Positions 36,655-44,788 of a DNA stretch of 46,329 bases are shown piece after piece. A program made the position numbers and the translations under genes. Source of the stretch: JAIBCM01 sp041395165 (GTDB lineage: Bacteria; Verrucomicrobiota; Verrucomicrobiia; JADLBR01; JAIBCM01); contig JAWLBA010000012.1 in NCBI GenBank assembly GCA_041395165.1, forward strand, positions 1 through 46,329. Reading direction: 5' to 3'. The notes under the pieces were generated by a model. The model ran no database searches. It was not told the origin of the DNA and saw only the letters and a list, made by a program, of their open reading frames with translations. Each line of letters opens with the position of its first letter. The stretch's first letter is position 1.

Positions 36655-38502
36655 CTACTTTTCAATCTGAAAAAAGAGGGGTTCAGACCAGTTATCATCG
36701 AGCGGTTTTTTGGTGTCTTTATTAAGCCCTTGCACCATCCAACTGTAATCATAAGATAATCCTTTTTTCTCGGAACGATGGCCTCGCAAGGTGGTTTCAA
36801 TGATTGTGTCGTCTTTGCGTTTTTTGCGAATGCGGACGGTTTTCTTTCTCCATTTTTTGCCGTTGCGCAGGATTAAAAGTTTATAGCGGTTGGCGTTAAA
36901 ATCTGCTGGCCAGCGATAGGTCACGGCTCCACGACGTTTGCTTGGGATTAAACCTGTTGGGGTTTCTGGCGCAATTTTTCCGGGAACTACGGGTAAACGC
37001 GAAAATTCGGTCCAGTCGGCTTCCCATTGGATGCCTCCCTTTCTGAGTTTCATCCCCAAACGCCAGCGATATATTCCCACTTTAATATCGTGTTGTGGCA
37101 TCCAATCCATGGGGGTTTCTTCTTTTAATTTGATGCGCTGCATTTTTTTCCATTTGCCGTGCTTATTTTGTTTTTCCAAAGCTAAATAATAACGTTTAGG
37201 CGTTTCATCCATGGGAACTGGAGGGTTGTCCCATCGGAAATGAGGTCGCGCGAGCATGACAAGATCGTTGGGATAACGTTTTTTAGCAGCCATTATATCG
37301 ATGAGATTACCGAGAGAAGCGGTGATGTCGTCAGAACTATTCGCTGCAACAACATCGCCGCCCGTTTGATAGGCTAATCTGCTGAAGTAATCGTAAGTGC
37401 CTGAATTGTCTCCGATAACTAAACCATAAATGGAAATGGGGCCTGCAGTATTGGCAATAGCATCTCGAGGTTTGGCATCGCGAAAGTCAACATCGACATC
37501 ATTGGCAATGGCAGCTTGGATCAACTCGCCTGAACTGTAGTAGGGGGCCCACGGTTCAGGATCGTGACCAGCGGCGTCGCCCATTAAAATAATAGAACGT
37601 TTTACATTAAGCCCCCTACGCCAACCGCCAATGATATCGCCTTGAATAACTTGCGCTAAAGCGGTGTTAATGGCTTCAAGTGGATCACCGCCATCACCGA
37701 ATTGAATGGAGGCAAAAGCGTTTTGCACAAAAAATATGTCGGCGGTTAAAGGAGTTCGCACTTGATAAAAATAATCCCCTGGTAAACCCCATGGTTCTTT
37801 AGGGTTGTCCTGATAATCGACTACCGAAATGCGATAATCGTTAAATTTATTGGTAATTCCGTGGAGAATAGTTTGAACATTGGCGATGACTTGTTGGACG
37901 TCATCTTTCATGCTTCCGGTTGAATCGATGACGAATGCTACATCAATAGATGACTTAAGGGTGAGAGTACTGCTCCAATAAAAATCAGGCGAGCCAACCA
38001 CATCATCGTAAGGTAACTTAGAAATGGTTTCACGGGAATCCATAATGTATACAGTGTTGGTTTCAATACCATAAAGAATAACGAAATGTCCTCCTTCTCC
38101 ATAGTGGGTTGATTCCCATCTAATGATAACAGGACGATTATTTTCAATTTCATTTTTTAATTCTTCTAGACTGAGAACATCTTTTTTGTAGTAAGTCGAA
38201 GGGCCACTAAAATTTTGTAAAATGAGATCAATTCCATTAAAAGCTGGTTTATTTCGAGTCTTTTCCCTGCTGCCGGAGAAAAGGTTTGGAGTATTTTGTC
38301 CTTCTGCACCATAGTTAGCAATTTCCTGTTGGGTTACATTGATTCCGTAATAAGATAGTATTGATTGAGAAACCGCTGCCCAACACCAATATGTTTGCTC
38401 GGCTTTGATTTGAGGTAAATTGAGGATTTTAGCATGACTTGGGTTGTTTAGTAGTAAGAGAAAACTTCCTACAATTAATAATATTTTTTTTATTTCTTTC
38501 AT
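36655..38502 (-). CDS. Secreted papain-like peptidase fused to a VWA domain
   Basis: A 615-residue exported protein. A signal peptide covers residues 1-24 (LLLLNNPSHA). Residues 30-180 form a papain-like (C39/C70-type) domain: Cys40 in QTYWCWAAVSQSILSYYG, His139 in GGHFVILYGI and Asp155 in IMDSRE make a plausible triad. Residues 186-390 are a von Willebrand A domain with MIDAS DSTGSM (Asp193) and a putative late Asp in MGDAAGHD. The last 200 residues hold two fibronectin-III-like segments rich in Trp/Lys/Arg. VWA domains bind metal and ligands, so the peptidase may act on a bound partner. I know of no characterised member with this architecture. Confidence 0.82.
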   Translation of the reverse strand: MKEIKKILLIVGSFLLLLNNPSHAKILNLPQIKAEQTYWCWAAVSQSILSYYGINVTQQEIANYGAEGQNTPNLFSGSREKTRNKPAFNGIDLILQNFSGPSTYYKKDVLSLEELKNEIENNRPVIIRWESTHYGEGGHFVILYGIETNTVYIMDSRETISKLPYDDVVGSPDFYWSSTLTLKSSIDVAFVIDSTGSMKDDVQQVIANVQTILHGITNKFNDYRISVVDYQDNPKEPWGLPGDYFYQVRTPLTADIFFVQNAFASIQFGDGGDPLEAINTALAQVIQGDIIGGWRRGLNVKRSIILMGDAAGHDPEPWAPYYSSGELIQAAIANDVDVDFRDAKPRDAIANTAGPISIYGLVIGDNSGTYDYFSRLAYQTGGDVVAANSSDDITASLGNLIDIMAAKKRYPNDLVMLARPHFRWDNPPVPMDETPKRYYLALEKQNKHGKWKKMQRIKLKEETPMDWMPQHDIKVGIYRWRLGMKLRKGGIQWEADWTEFSRLPVVPGKIAPETPTGLIPSKRRGAVTYRWPADFNANRYKLLILRNGKKWRKKTVRIRKKRKDDTIIETTLRGHRSEKKGLSYDYSWMVQGLNKDTKKPLDDNWSEPLFFQIEK

Positions 38503-38684
38503 TAGCTTTTATCTTTTTTAATTTTTGACTTGAAGCAAAATAAAAAACAAAAATGACTCTAGTTTTTAATTTTTATTCTATTTTGGCTTTTTTAGGTATT
38601 TTTGCAAAGGATTCAATCTTTTTTGTGGATGCTACAGGGTCTTAATGTTGATAGGATTTATTTTGGATTTGAACATTTCCACTC

Positions 38685-39191
38685 ATGTTAAAACGAAGTA
38701 ATATAATTAGTATGTTTCAGGAAGCCGATAAAGAGATTTATTTCATGCAGGAAGCTTTGCGTCAAGCGCGGAAGGCGCTCAAGCAGGAGGAGGTGCCGGT
38801 AGGGGCGGTGATGGTGCATGAGGGAAAGATTATTGCGCGGGCGTATAATCAAGTGGAGTTGTTGCATGATGCTACGGCGCATGCGGAGATGTTGGCGATT
38901 ACTCAAGCGGAAGAGGCTCTCGGGGATTGGCGCTTGAATGCGTGCACGTTGTATGCCACCAAAGAGCCTTGTCCGATGTGCGCAGGCGCGATAGTGAATA
39001 GTCGCGTGGGACGAGTGGTGTTTGGTGCGCGTGATGCGAAGATGGGCGCTGCGGGTAGTTGGTTTAATTTATTGGAGGTGCCTTCGTTTAATCATCGTTG
39101 TGAGGTGAGGGCTGGAATTTGTGAGGCGGAGTGCGCGGAGTTGTTGACAACATTTTTTCAGAAAAGGCGGCAGGAAAATAATGGAAAATAA
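38685..39191 (+). CDS. tadA: tRNA-specific adenosine deaminase
   Basis: TadA deaminates A34 to inosine in tRNA-Arg(ACG). The zinc and catalytic residues are in ATAHAEML (His66, Glu68) and EPCPMCAGAI (Cys96, Cys99); VPVGAVMVHEGKIIARAYN is the conserved opening. The annotated ATG 38685 gives 168 residues, but ATG 38712 (MFQEADKE) would give a more typical length and start. The gene overlaps queG by 11 bases, so the two tRNA-modification genes are coupled. Confidence 0.96.
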   Translation: MLKRSNIISMFQEADKEIYFMQEALRQARKALKQEEVPVGAVMVHEGKIIARAYNQVELLHDATAHAEMLAITQAEEALGDWRLNACTLYATKEPCPMCAGAIVNSRVGRVVFGARDAKMGAAGSWFNLLEVPSFNHRCEVRAGICEAECAELLTTFFQKRRQENNGK

Positions 39192-40206
39192 TTTCCTCGA
39201 AGTTGCTATTAAGGAAAAAGCGCGTGCGATAGGATTTGATGCGTGTGGTATTGCTAATGCTAGCGTTTCTTTGCGAGTGGATTATGTCAGGCAATGGTTG
39301 GTTGATGGGAAAGCGGGCGATATGGCGTGGTTGGCGAAAAATCAAGAGAAACGGTTGGATCCCAATCAGGTTTTGCCTGGAGTGAAAAGTGTGGTGGTAG
39401 TGGCTCTAAATTATTTTTCACCTTCGTCTATGGCTTCATCTGCTTGTGGTAAAATAGCCTGTTATGCGCGCGGTGAAGATTATCATAAAATTATGGAAGC
39501 GCGTTTGAAAGAGCTTGCGGTGTTTATTCAATCGTGTGCTGGAGGAGACATGAAATGGTATGTCGACACGGGACCGGTTTTAGAGCGTGAAATGGCCATG
39601 CGCGCGGGATTGGGATGGCAGGGAAAGAGCACGATGTTAATTTCAAAAAATTTGGGCACTTGGTTTTTTCTTGGGGAAATTTTAACCACGCTGGATCTTC
39701 AAGCTGGTGAGGCCATGCGCGATCATTGTGGCAGTTGTCAACGTTGCATCAAGGCTTGTCCCACCGGCGCTATTACTGCGCCTTATCAATTGGATGCGCG
39801 ACGTTGCATTGCTTATTTGACCATTGAAAATCGAGGGCCGATTCCCGCAGAATTTCGCAAAGCGATGGGGGATCGCATTTTTGGATGTGATGATTGTTTG
39901 GAGGCGTGTCCGTGGAACCGTTTTGCCAAGAATACTCGGGAGGAAAAATTGAAACCGTTGCCTTCCTTTTCGTTACAAGAGTTGTTGGAGTTTGATGAAG
40001 AGCGGTTTCATTATCATTTTCAGCGATCGCCCATGAAAAGAATTAAGCTGCGCGGTTTGCAAAGAAATGCGTGTGTAGCTTTAGGAAATGTCGGCAATAA
40101 GTCAGATATTGCGTTATTAGAAAAAAAAGTTTTAGAAAAAGATGAGTTGGTTGTTGAGCATGCTAAATGGGCTATTCAAGAAATTCAGAGGCGTTTACTA
40201 ATTTAA
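39181..40206 (+). CDS. queG: Epoxyqueuosine reductase QueG
   Basis: QueG reduces epoxyqueuosine to queuosine in the anticodon of certain tRNAs, using cobalamin and two 4Fe-4S clusters. The ferredoxin motifs are HCGSCQRCIKACPTGAI and GCDDCLEACPWNRF. The N-terminal cobalamin-binding region has RAIGFDACGIA, and the C-terminal HEAT-like part includes LRGLQRNACVALGNVG. Length (341) is normal. It overlaps tadA by 11 bases and precedes the dnaA upstream region. Confidence 0.96.
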   Translation: MENNFLEVAIKEKARAIGFDACGIANASVSLRVDYVRQWLVDGKAGDMAWLAKNQEKRLDPNQVLPGVKSVVVVALNYFSPSSMASSACGKIACYARGEDYHKIMEARLKELAVFIQSCAGGDMKWYVDTGPVLEREMAMRAGLGWQGKSTMLISKNLGTWFFLGEILTTLDLQAGEAMRDHCGSCQRCIKACPTGAITAPYQLDARRCIAYLTIENRGPIPAEFRKAMGDRIFGCDDCLEACPWNRFAKNTREEKLKPLPSFSLQELLEFDEERFHYHFQRSPMKRIKLRGLQRNACVALGNVGNKSDIALLEKKVLEKDELVVEHAKWAIQEIQRRLLI

Positions 40207-40331
40207 TAAAATGGTCAAACCTTTTTTCAAAAAAAATTTTTCAAAAAAGTAAAAAACCTCTTGTCACTTTGATGGAAAAAAATAATGTGGCAGCAACTGA
40301 TCTTTTACGAGATTGGGAGAAGGAAAGAATT

Positions 40332-40361
40332 GTGAATAAGTTGTGAAAAAGATTGTTAATA
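40332..40361. promoter_or_regulatory. Two helically phased DnaA boxes and a repeated 15-mer upstream of dnaA, candidate oriC or autoregulatory site
   Basis: In the AT-rich gap 40207-40418, two minus-strand sequences match the DnaA box TTWTNCACA: TTATTCACA (40332-40340) and TTTTTCACA (40343-40351), eleven bases apart, about one helical turn. The 15-mer AAAAAGATTGTTAAT directly overlaps the second (40347-40361) and recurs twice just after dnaA. This is an arrangement expected for dnaA autoregulation or for part of the replication origin. The gap also holds a TTGTCA (40261) with a weak -10, and no gene. Confidence 0.5.
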
Positions 40362-40418
40362 AAGATGTAAGTATTTGTTGATTGGGTAATTATAAATTTT
40401 AGTAAACGTTAATAAATC

Positions 40419-41789
40419 ATGGGAGCGAGTAAGGTAGAAGTCGAGGTTTCTTGGAGAGAAATTTGTCTCTTGTTGAAGGAGCGCATTCCTTCGGATGCGT
40501 TTCAACGTTGGTTTTCTTTAGCAACATTGTTGGAGGCTTCGGAGGATAGTGTTGTGATTGGTGTGCCCAACCAAATTTATCAATTTTGGATTGAAGATAA
40601 TTATATGGCACCCTTGCGCGAAACGTTAACGACGTTAATGGGGCGACCTGTCGCCATTCGCTTTCAAGTGGGGATTAATTCAACGATTGCCGCGCCATCG
40701 GAAGAAAGTGTGAATCATTCCAAAACTATTTCACCAGAAATATCGTTGGAAATTCAAGCGGCGCATAGTGGGTTAAATCCGCGCTATACGTTTGAAGCTT
40801 ATGTGGTGGGAGCCAATAACGAAATGGCGCACGCTGCAGCTCGCGCGGTTGCCAGTTCGCCAGCGCGCACTTATAATCCTCTTTTCATTTATGGAGGAGT
40901 GGGATTGGGTAAAACGCATTTGATGCATGCGATTGGTAATGCGCTATTGCAGAAAAAGAAAACACAAAAAATTTGTTATATTACTTCGGAACAATTCACT
41001 AACGAATTTATTGAAGCACTGCAAAAAAATGCGCTGGTAAAATTTCGAAAGCGTTATCGCGCGCTGGATATGTTGATGATTGATGATATTCAGTTTCTAG
41101 GAGGGAAAGAGCGCTCGCAAGAAGAATTTTTTCACACCTTTAATTCGTTGTTTGATGGTCGAAAACAAATTGTTTTAACCAGTGATCGGCCCGCGACTGA
41201 AATTGCCAATTTGCAAGAGCGTCTGGTTTCGCGATTTGAATGGGGCATGTCAGCCGAGCTGATGCCACCGGACGCTGAGACGCGCATGGCTATTTTACGA
41301 AAGAAACTTGCAGGAATGCGTGTGGATGTTTCCGATGAAATTTTGGAGTTTCTAGCTACGCGTATTCGTACCAACGTGCGACGTTTGGAAGGCGCCTTAT
41401 TACGCGTAGCGGCTTATGCTTCGTTAAGCGGCAAATCTTTAACAGTGCAAGCCATTGAGCAAGTGTTAAAAGATTTATTGCAAGAAGAAGCGCGGCGTGT
41501 GGTCACAGTTGATCAGATTCAAAAACAAGTGTCAGAAGCGTTTGATTTACGCCCGAGCGATATGACTAGTAAACGGCGACCTGCCAATATTGCTTTGCCT
41601 AGACAAGTAGCGATGTTTTTATCGCGAAAGTTAACGCCATGTTCCTTACAAGAAATCGGAGCGGTTTTTGGAGGACGCGATCATGGAACGGTACTACACG
41701 CCTGTCAAAAAATTACTGATAAAATGCAAATAGATGAGAAGCTGAGGCAAACCATTCAATTTTTAGAACAAAAATTGCAGCGTTACTAG
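40419..41789 (+). CDS. dnaA: Chromosomal replication initiator protein DnaA
   Basis: DnaA binds origin boxes and opens the duplex for replication. The N-terminal domain (SWREICLLLKERIPSDAFQRWF) is followed by a variable linker and the AAA+ domain: Walker A YGGVGLGKTHLMHAIGN (159-166 core), Walker B MLMIDDIQFLGG. The sensor and arginine-finger regions follow, with the DNA-binding domain at the end (PRQVAMFLSRKLT, FGGRDHGTVLHACQKI). The 456-residue protein is intact. dnaN and gyrB are not adjacent, so the usual origin gene order is absent. Confidence 0.98.
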   Translation: MGASKVEVEVSWREICLLLKERIPSDAFQRWFSLATLLEASEDSVVIGVPNQIYQFWIEDNYMAPLRETLTTLMGRPVAIRFQVGINSTIAAPSEESVNHSKTISPEISLEIQAAHSGLNPRYTFEAYVVGANNEMAHAAARAVASSPARTYNPLFIYGGVGLGKTHLMHAIGNALLQKKKTQKICYITSEQFTNEFIEALQKNALVKFRKRYRALDMLMIDDIQFLGGKERSQEEFFHTFNSLFDGRKQIVLTSDRPATEIANLQERLVSRFEWGMSAELMPPDAETRMAILRKKLAGMRVDVSDEILEFLATRIRTNVRRLEGALLRVAAYASLSGKSLTVQAIEQVLKDLLQEEARRVVTVDQIQKQVSEAFDLRPSDMTSKRRPANIALPRQVAMFLSRKLTPCSLQEIGAVFGGRDHGTVLHACQKITDKMQIDEKLRQTIQFLEQKLQRY

Positions 41790-41792
41790 ATG

Positions 41793-41887
41793 GTATCTCT
41801 TCTAATTTGGTGGCATTTTTAAAAAGATTGTTAATTGTTAATTGCATCTCTTCTGATTTGATGGAATCTTTAAAAAGATTGTTAATT
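41793..41887 (+). repeat. Two tandem 44-bp repeats directly after dnaA
   Basis: Copies at 41793-41836 and 41844-41887 (period 51) match at 39 of 44 positions and each ends in AAAAAGATTGTTAATT. That core is the 15-mer found upstream of dnaA at 40347-40361. The repeats fill most of the gap between the dnaA stop and the UbiA gene. Protein-binding elements related to replication control are one explanation; a small tandem duplication by slippage is another. Confidence 0.75.
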
Positions 41888-41910
41888 ATCGATTCATTGA
41901 TTGAAAATGT

Positions 41911-43563
41911 ATGCCATATTTTTTTAGGAAAATTTTTTCTTATGCTGAATCTCAAACTTGGTCTTGGTCGCGTTATTTTTTTACTTTTCTAGGGATTATT
42001 TTTATTCGTGGATTTTTAGAGCAATTTTCTAATCCTCATTGGTCGGAGCAATTTATTACTCCTTTAACAGCCTTTTTTCATTATCCATTATTTTATCTCT
42101 CAATTTTTCTCTCTCTTAATATTGTTTTGTATCTTTTTACTTTTTCAAAAACAAGTTTTCATCCTTCTTTAAAACAAGTTTTTCAAATAACGCTTTTTGG
42201 TTTTTTGATTATTTGGCTTCCACCTTTGGTTGACTTTGCTGTTTATCATGGGAACGGACCGAAGATGACTTATTTGTTTCAACCTAAAGGAGAGTTAATT
42301 GAAAGCTTTTTTTCTTTCTTTGGATCTTTGTCTCAAGAAGGCATCACTTTGGGCATCAGAGTAGAGGTAGCTTTAATTTTAATAGGTTTCTTTTTTGCCA
42401 TTACTTATTATACGGGAAGTAAAAAGAAAGCTTTTTGTGGAGCATTATTAGTTTACGTCCTTTTCTTCTTTTATTTTGCCATTCCTAGCATTCCGCCTCT
42501 CGTTTTTGGAAAGGCATCTTCCACAAAGGAAATTACGCTTTTTTATGTGCAGACTTTATCGCAAAGCGATCTTTCAAAAATTTATCATCTAGGTGCTTCA
42601 TTTTTTAACCTTCGTTTTTCTATGGATCAGCAATTTAACTTAATCATGGGAAGGGTGTTATGGTTGCTAATTTTGCTTCAAGCGATTGGATTATTTTATT
42701 TAGCGAATAAAACAGCATTTCGAGCCTGGTGTGGAAACTTGCGCTTAGAAAGAGTGTTGCATTATGGTTTTATGGGGATGGGCGGTATATTGATTGCTGC
42801 GGGTTATTCACAAATGATTGATATTAAATCATGGATTAACGGGCTTTCTTTAATTATATTTTTTTTATTAATTGCCTTGCATTTTTGGTTGGCGGTGGGG
42901 GTTAATGATTTAGTCGATATTAAAACGGATACTGTTTCCAATCCTTCACGACCTTTGATTCAAGGTAGCATTACCTTATCCGAGCAAAAAACTATTAATG
43001 TTATGTTACTGTTTTTAATTGCTGTGGGTGTTTTTCTTTTGCCCTACTACACTTCAGTTTGTTTCATTTTATTTCAAATGGTTTACTATCTTTATTCGAG
43101 TCCACCTTTAAGACTTAAAAATGTTTTTGCGCTCTCTTCGTTATTGGTAGCTTTTAATGCGGTTTTAATCATGTGGGGTGGATTTTATTTGGTTTCTGAG
43201 AATCAAAAAATGCCAGCGTTTCCCACTCATTTGTCTTGGCTTTTTTTAATTTGTTTTTTCTTGGGAGTGAATATTAAAGATATTAAAGATATTCGGGGTG
43301 ATGCCCTGGAAAAGATTCAAACCATTCCAGTTTTATTTGGAGAAAAAAAGGGGAAAATAATTATAGGTACTTTATGCGTCATAAGTTTTATTACTGTACC
43401 GATTGTTCTACAAAATAAGTTATTATTAATTGTCGCAATTCCTTTTTCAGTTTTGATTTATTATTTTATTAATCGAAAATCGTACCGAGAAAATCGAGTT
43501 TTTGGTTTATATTTTCTTTATTTGCTTGCAATTGTGGTGTGTGAAAAATTGGTGAGATTTTGA
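41911..43563 (+). CDS. UbiA-family prenyltransferase fused to an N-terminal multi-span membrane domain
   Basis: A 550-residue membrane protein. Residues about 280-550 form a UbiA prenyltransferase: the first Asp-rich motif is NDLVDIKTD (332-340), the second DIKDIRGD (457-464). UbiA enzymes move a prenyl chain onto an aromatic or sugar acceptor, so one polyprenyl diphosphate substrate is expected. The first 270 residues have about six hydrophobic spans and no recognised domain; the fusion is not the usual single-domain layout. The gene starts after the repeats that follow dnaA, and its stop overlaps the maf start by one codon position. The acceptor substrate is unknown. Confidence 0.82.
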   Translation: MPYFFRKIFSYAESQTWSWSRYFFTFLGIIFIRGFLEQFSNPHWSEQFITPLTAFFHYPLFYLSIFLSLNIVLYLFTFSKTSFHPSLKQVFQITLFGFLIIWLPPLVDFAVYHGNGPKMTYLFQPKGELIESFFSFFGSLSQEGITLGIRVEVALILIGFFFAITYYTGSKKKAFCGALLVYVLFFFYFAIPSIPPLVFGKASSTKEITLFYVQTLSQSDLSKIYHLGASFFNLRFSMDQQFNLIMGRVLWLLILLQAIGLFYLANKTAFRAWCGNLRLERVLHYGFMGMGGILIAAGYSQMIDIKSWINGLSLIIFFLLIALHFWLAVGVNDLVDIKTDTVSNPSRPLIQGSITLSEQKTINVMLLFLIAVGVFLLPYYTSVCFILFQMVYYLYSSPPLRLKNVFALSSLLVAFNAVLIMWGGFYLVSENQKMPAFPTHLSWLFLICFFLGVNIKDIKDIRGDALEKIQTIPVLFGEKKGKIIIGTLCVISFITVPIVLQNKLLLIVAIPFSVLIYYFINRKSYRENRVFGLYFLYLLAIVVCEKLVRF

Positions 43564-44162
43564 AACGAAAAGTGAAATGGAATCGTGAGCTCATTATTTT
43601 AGCCTCTGCCTCGCCGCGTCGCACCCAATTGCTTCAGGAATGGAGAATTTCTCATGAAATTCAAATCGCCCGTTGTCGGGAGTTAACTCAAAGAGATGCG
43701 CCTTATTTTACTGCGAGAGAATTGACCCAGGTTAATGCGTTCATCAAAGCGAAAGCGGTGGCTGAAAAGATGGAGAACAGATGGGTTTTAGCTGCTGACA
43801 CAGTGGTTATTTGGAATGGGAAAATTCTGGGTAAGCCCAAAAATTTGAAAGCTGCTTATAACATGTTATGTCAGCTAAGTGGTCACGTGCATGAGGTTAT
43901 TTCCAGTGTGCTAGTTTTAAAAAGAAAAAAGAAAAAAATAATGGGTTATTTGAGCTACGAAATTTCGCAGGTGAAATTTCACTCATTAAAGCCAAAACAA
44001 ATTCGTCATTATTTAAAACAGGTTCATGTTCTGGACAAGGCGGGTGCGTATGCCGCTCAGGAAAAGGGCGAGTGTTTAATTCGAGCGATTCGCGGTTCAC
44101 GTAGTAATGTGATTGGATTGCCAAAGCGGGAAACGTTGCGATTGTTAAGGTGCATTTTATGA
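43560..44162 (+). CDS. maf: Maf-family nucleoside triphosphate pyrophosphatase
   Basis: A 200-residue Maf protein, which hydrolyses (mostly modified or non-canonical) nucleoside triphosphates and is linked to control of division. The substrate pocket has LASASPRRTQLL near residue 13 and WVLAADTVVIWNGKILGKPKN near residue 76, and the C-terminal DKAGAYAAQEKG motif completes the fold. The start is TTG, read across the UbiA stop (TTGA), implying coupling. A basic insert (KRKKKKIM) lies at residues 120-128. Confidence 0.92.
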   Translation: MKRKVKWNRELIILASASPRRTQLLQEWRISHEIQIARCRELTQRDAPYFTARELTQVNAFIKAKAVAEKMENRWVLAADTVVIWNGKILGKPKNLKAAYNMLCQLSGHVHEVISSVLVLKRKKKKIMGYLSYEISQVKFHSLKPKQIRHYLKQVHVLDKAGAYAAQEKGECLIRAIRGSRSNVIGLPKRETLRLLRCIL

Positions 44163-44261
44163 GTATTTCTGCTTCAGATTTGCAGATTAATCAACTATTA
44201 GAAAAACTTATTTATGTATAAGATTTACTTATAAAGTAAAAAAAGACAAAAAAATTCTTGT

Positions 44262-44279
44262 AACTTTTTTAAAAAAGTT
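44262..44279. promoter_or_regulatory. Perfect 18-bp A/T palindrome upstream of exported-protein gene
   Basis: AACTTTTTTAAAAAAGTT is perfectly self-complementary and lies 15 bases before the start at 44294. The A-tract symmetry could be an operator half-site pair or a curved element. It is not a normal terminator, as the stem has few G/C pairs and no loop. It is preceded by the gap 44163-44261, which holds no gene. Confidence 0.35.
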
Positions 44280-44293
44280 CTTCTTACTGTTAT

Positions 44294-44788
44294 ATGAAAA
44301 GGAAATTTATTTTAATCAGTTTTGTTGTATTGATAATCGCTGCTATTTCGGCAGTGAGTTATTTTAAAGCATCAGCGAATCAAGTTTCGGCTGATAACAG
44401 TGGTCAAATCACGTCTCAAATTTCGGTGGCTTATGGTTCCGCTACGAAGACGGAACGTTGGGAAGCGATTGATGGTTATGCGGGAAGGTTCCCAGTTAAT
44501 TTGGGTGAAACGTTGCATTTGAGTATGCAGTTATCACGATTAGAAATAGGAAAACCTGTTTTGATTCAAGCGCCTCATGGTGGGGTTTTGAACGGGAATC
44601 AAAATCATTTTTCATGGACGCCGCAAAGAACGGATGAAAGTTTGGAATTAAATTATCAAGTTGGTCAATCTTGCGGGGTTTATTTGATTAGTTTGCGACA
44701 AGGTCAGCGTGAAGAAGTGATCGAGTTTTGGGCGGGTGAAGAAAAGCCGTTGGGTGAAACAGGGCCTCAAAATGTGGAGGCGCAATAA
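44294..44788 (+). CDS. Small exported protein preceding the YD-repeat gene
   Basis: A 164-residue protein with an N-terminal signal or anchor helix (residues 5-22, ILISFVVLIIAAISAVSY). The remainder is a short beta-rich domain (LNLGETLHL-style strands, HFSWTPQRTDESLELNYQVG) resembling the immunoglobulin-like fold found in adhesion and envelope proteins. The only Cys is in QSCGVYLISL. Its stop and the next start overlap as TAATG, so it is coupled to the YD-repeat gene and may act as its partner or assembly factor. No family recognised. Confidence 0.6.
   Translation: MKRKFILISFVVLIIAAISAVSYFKASANQVSADNSGQITSQISVAYGSATKTERWEAIDGYAGRFPVNLGETLHLSMQLSRLEIGKPVLIQAPHGGVLNGNQNHFSWTPQRTDESLELNYQVGQSCGVYLISLRQGQREEVIEFWAGEEKPLGETGPQNVEAQ

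Noticed and set aside
36508..36759. 83-codon plus-strand open frame between ygfZ and the VWA gene
   Set aside because: It overlaps the 3' end of the VWA gene antisense, lacks a ribosome-binding site and any domain, and is a shadow frame. The first part is simply intergenic DNA.
41793..41887. CRISPR-like array
   Set aside because: Only two copies with 7-base spacing exist, and the repeats are imperfect with no spacers or cas genes.
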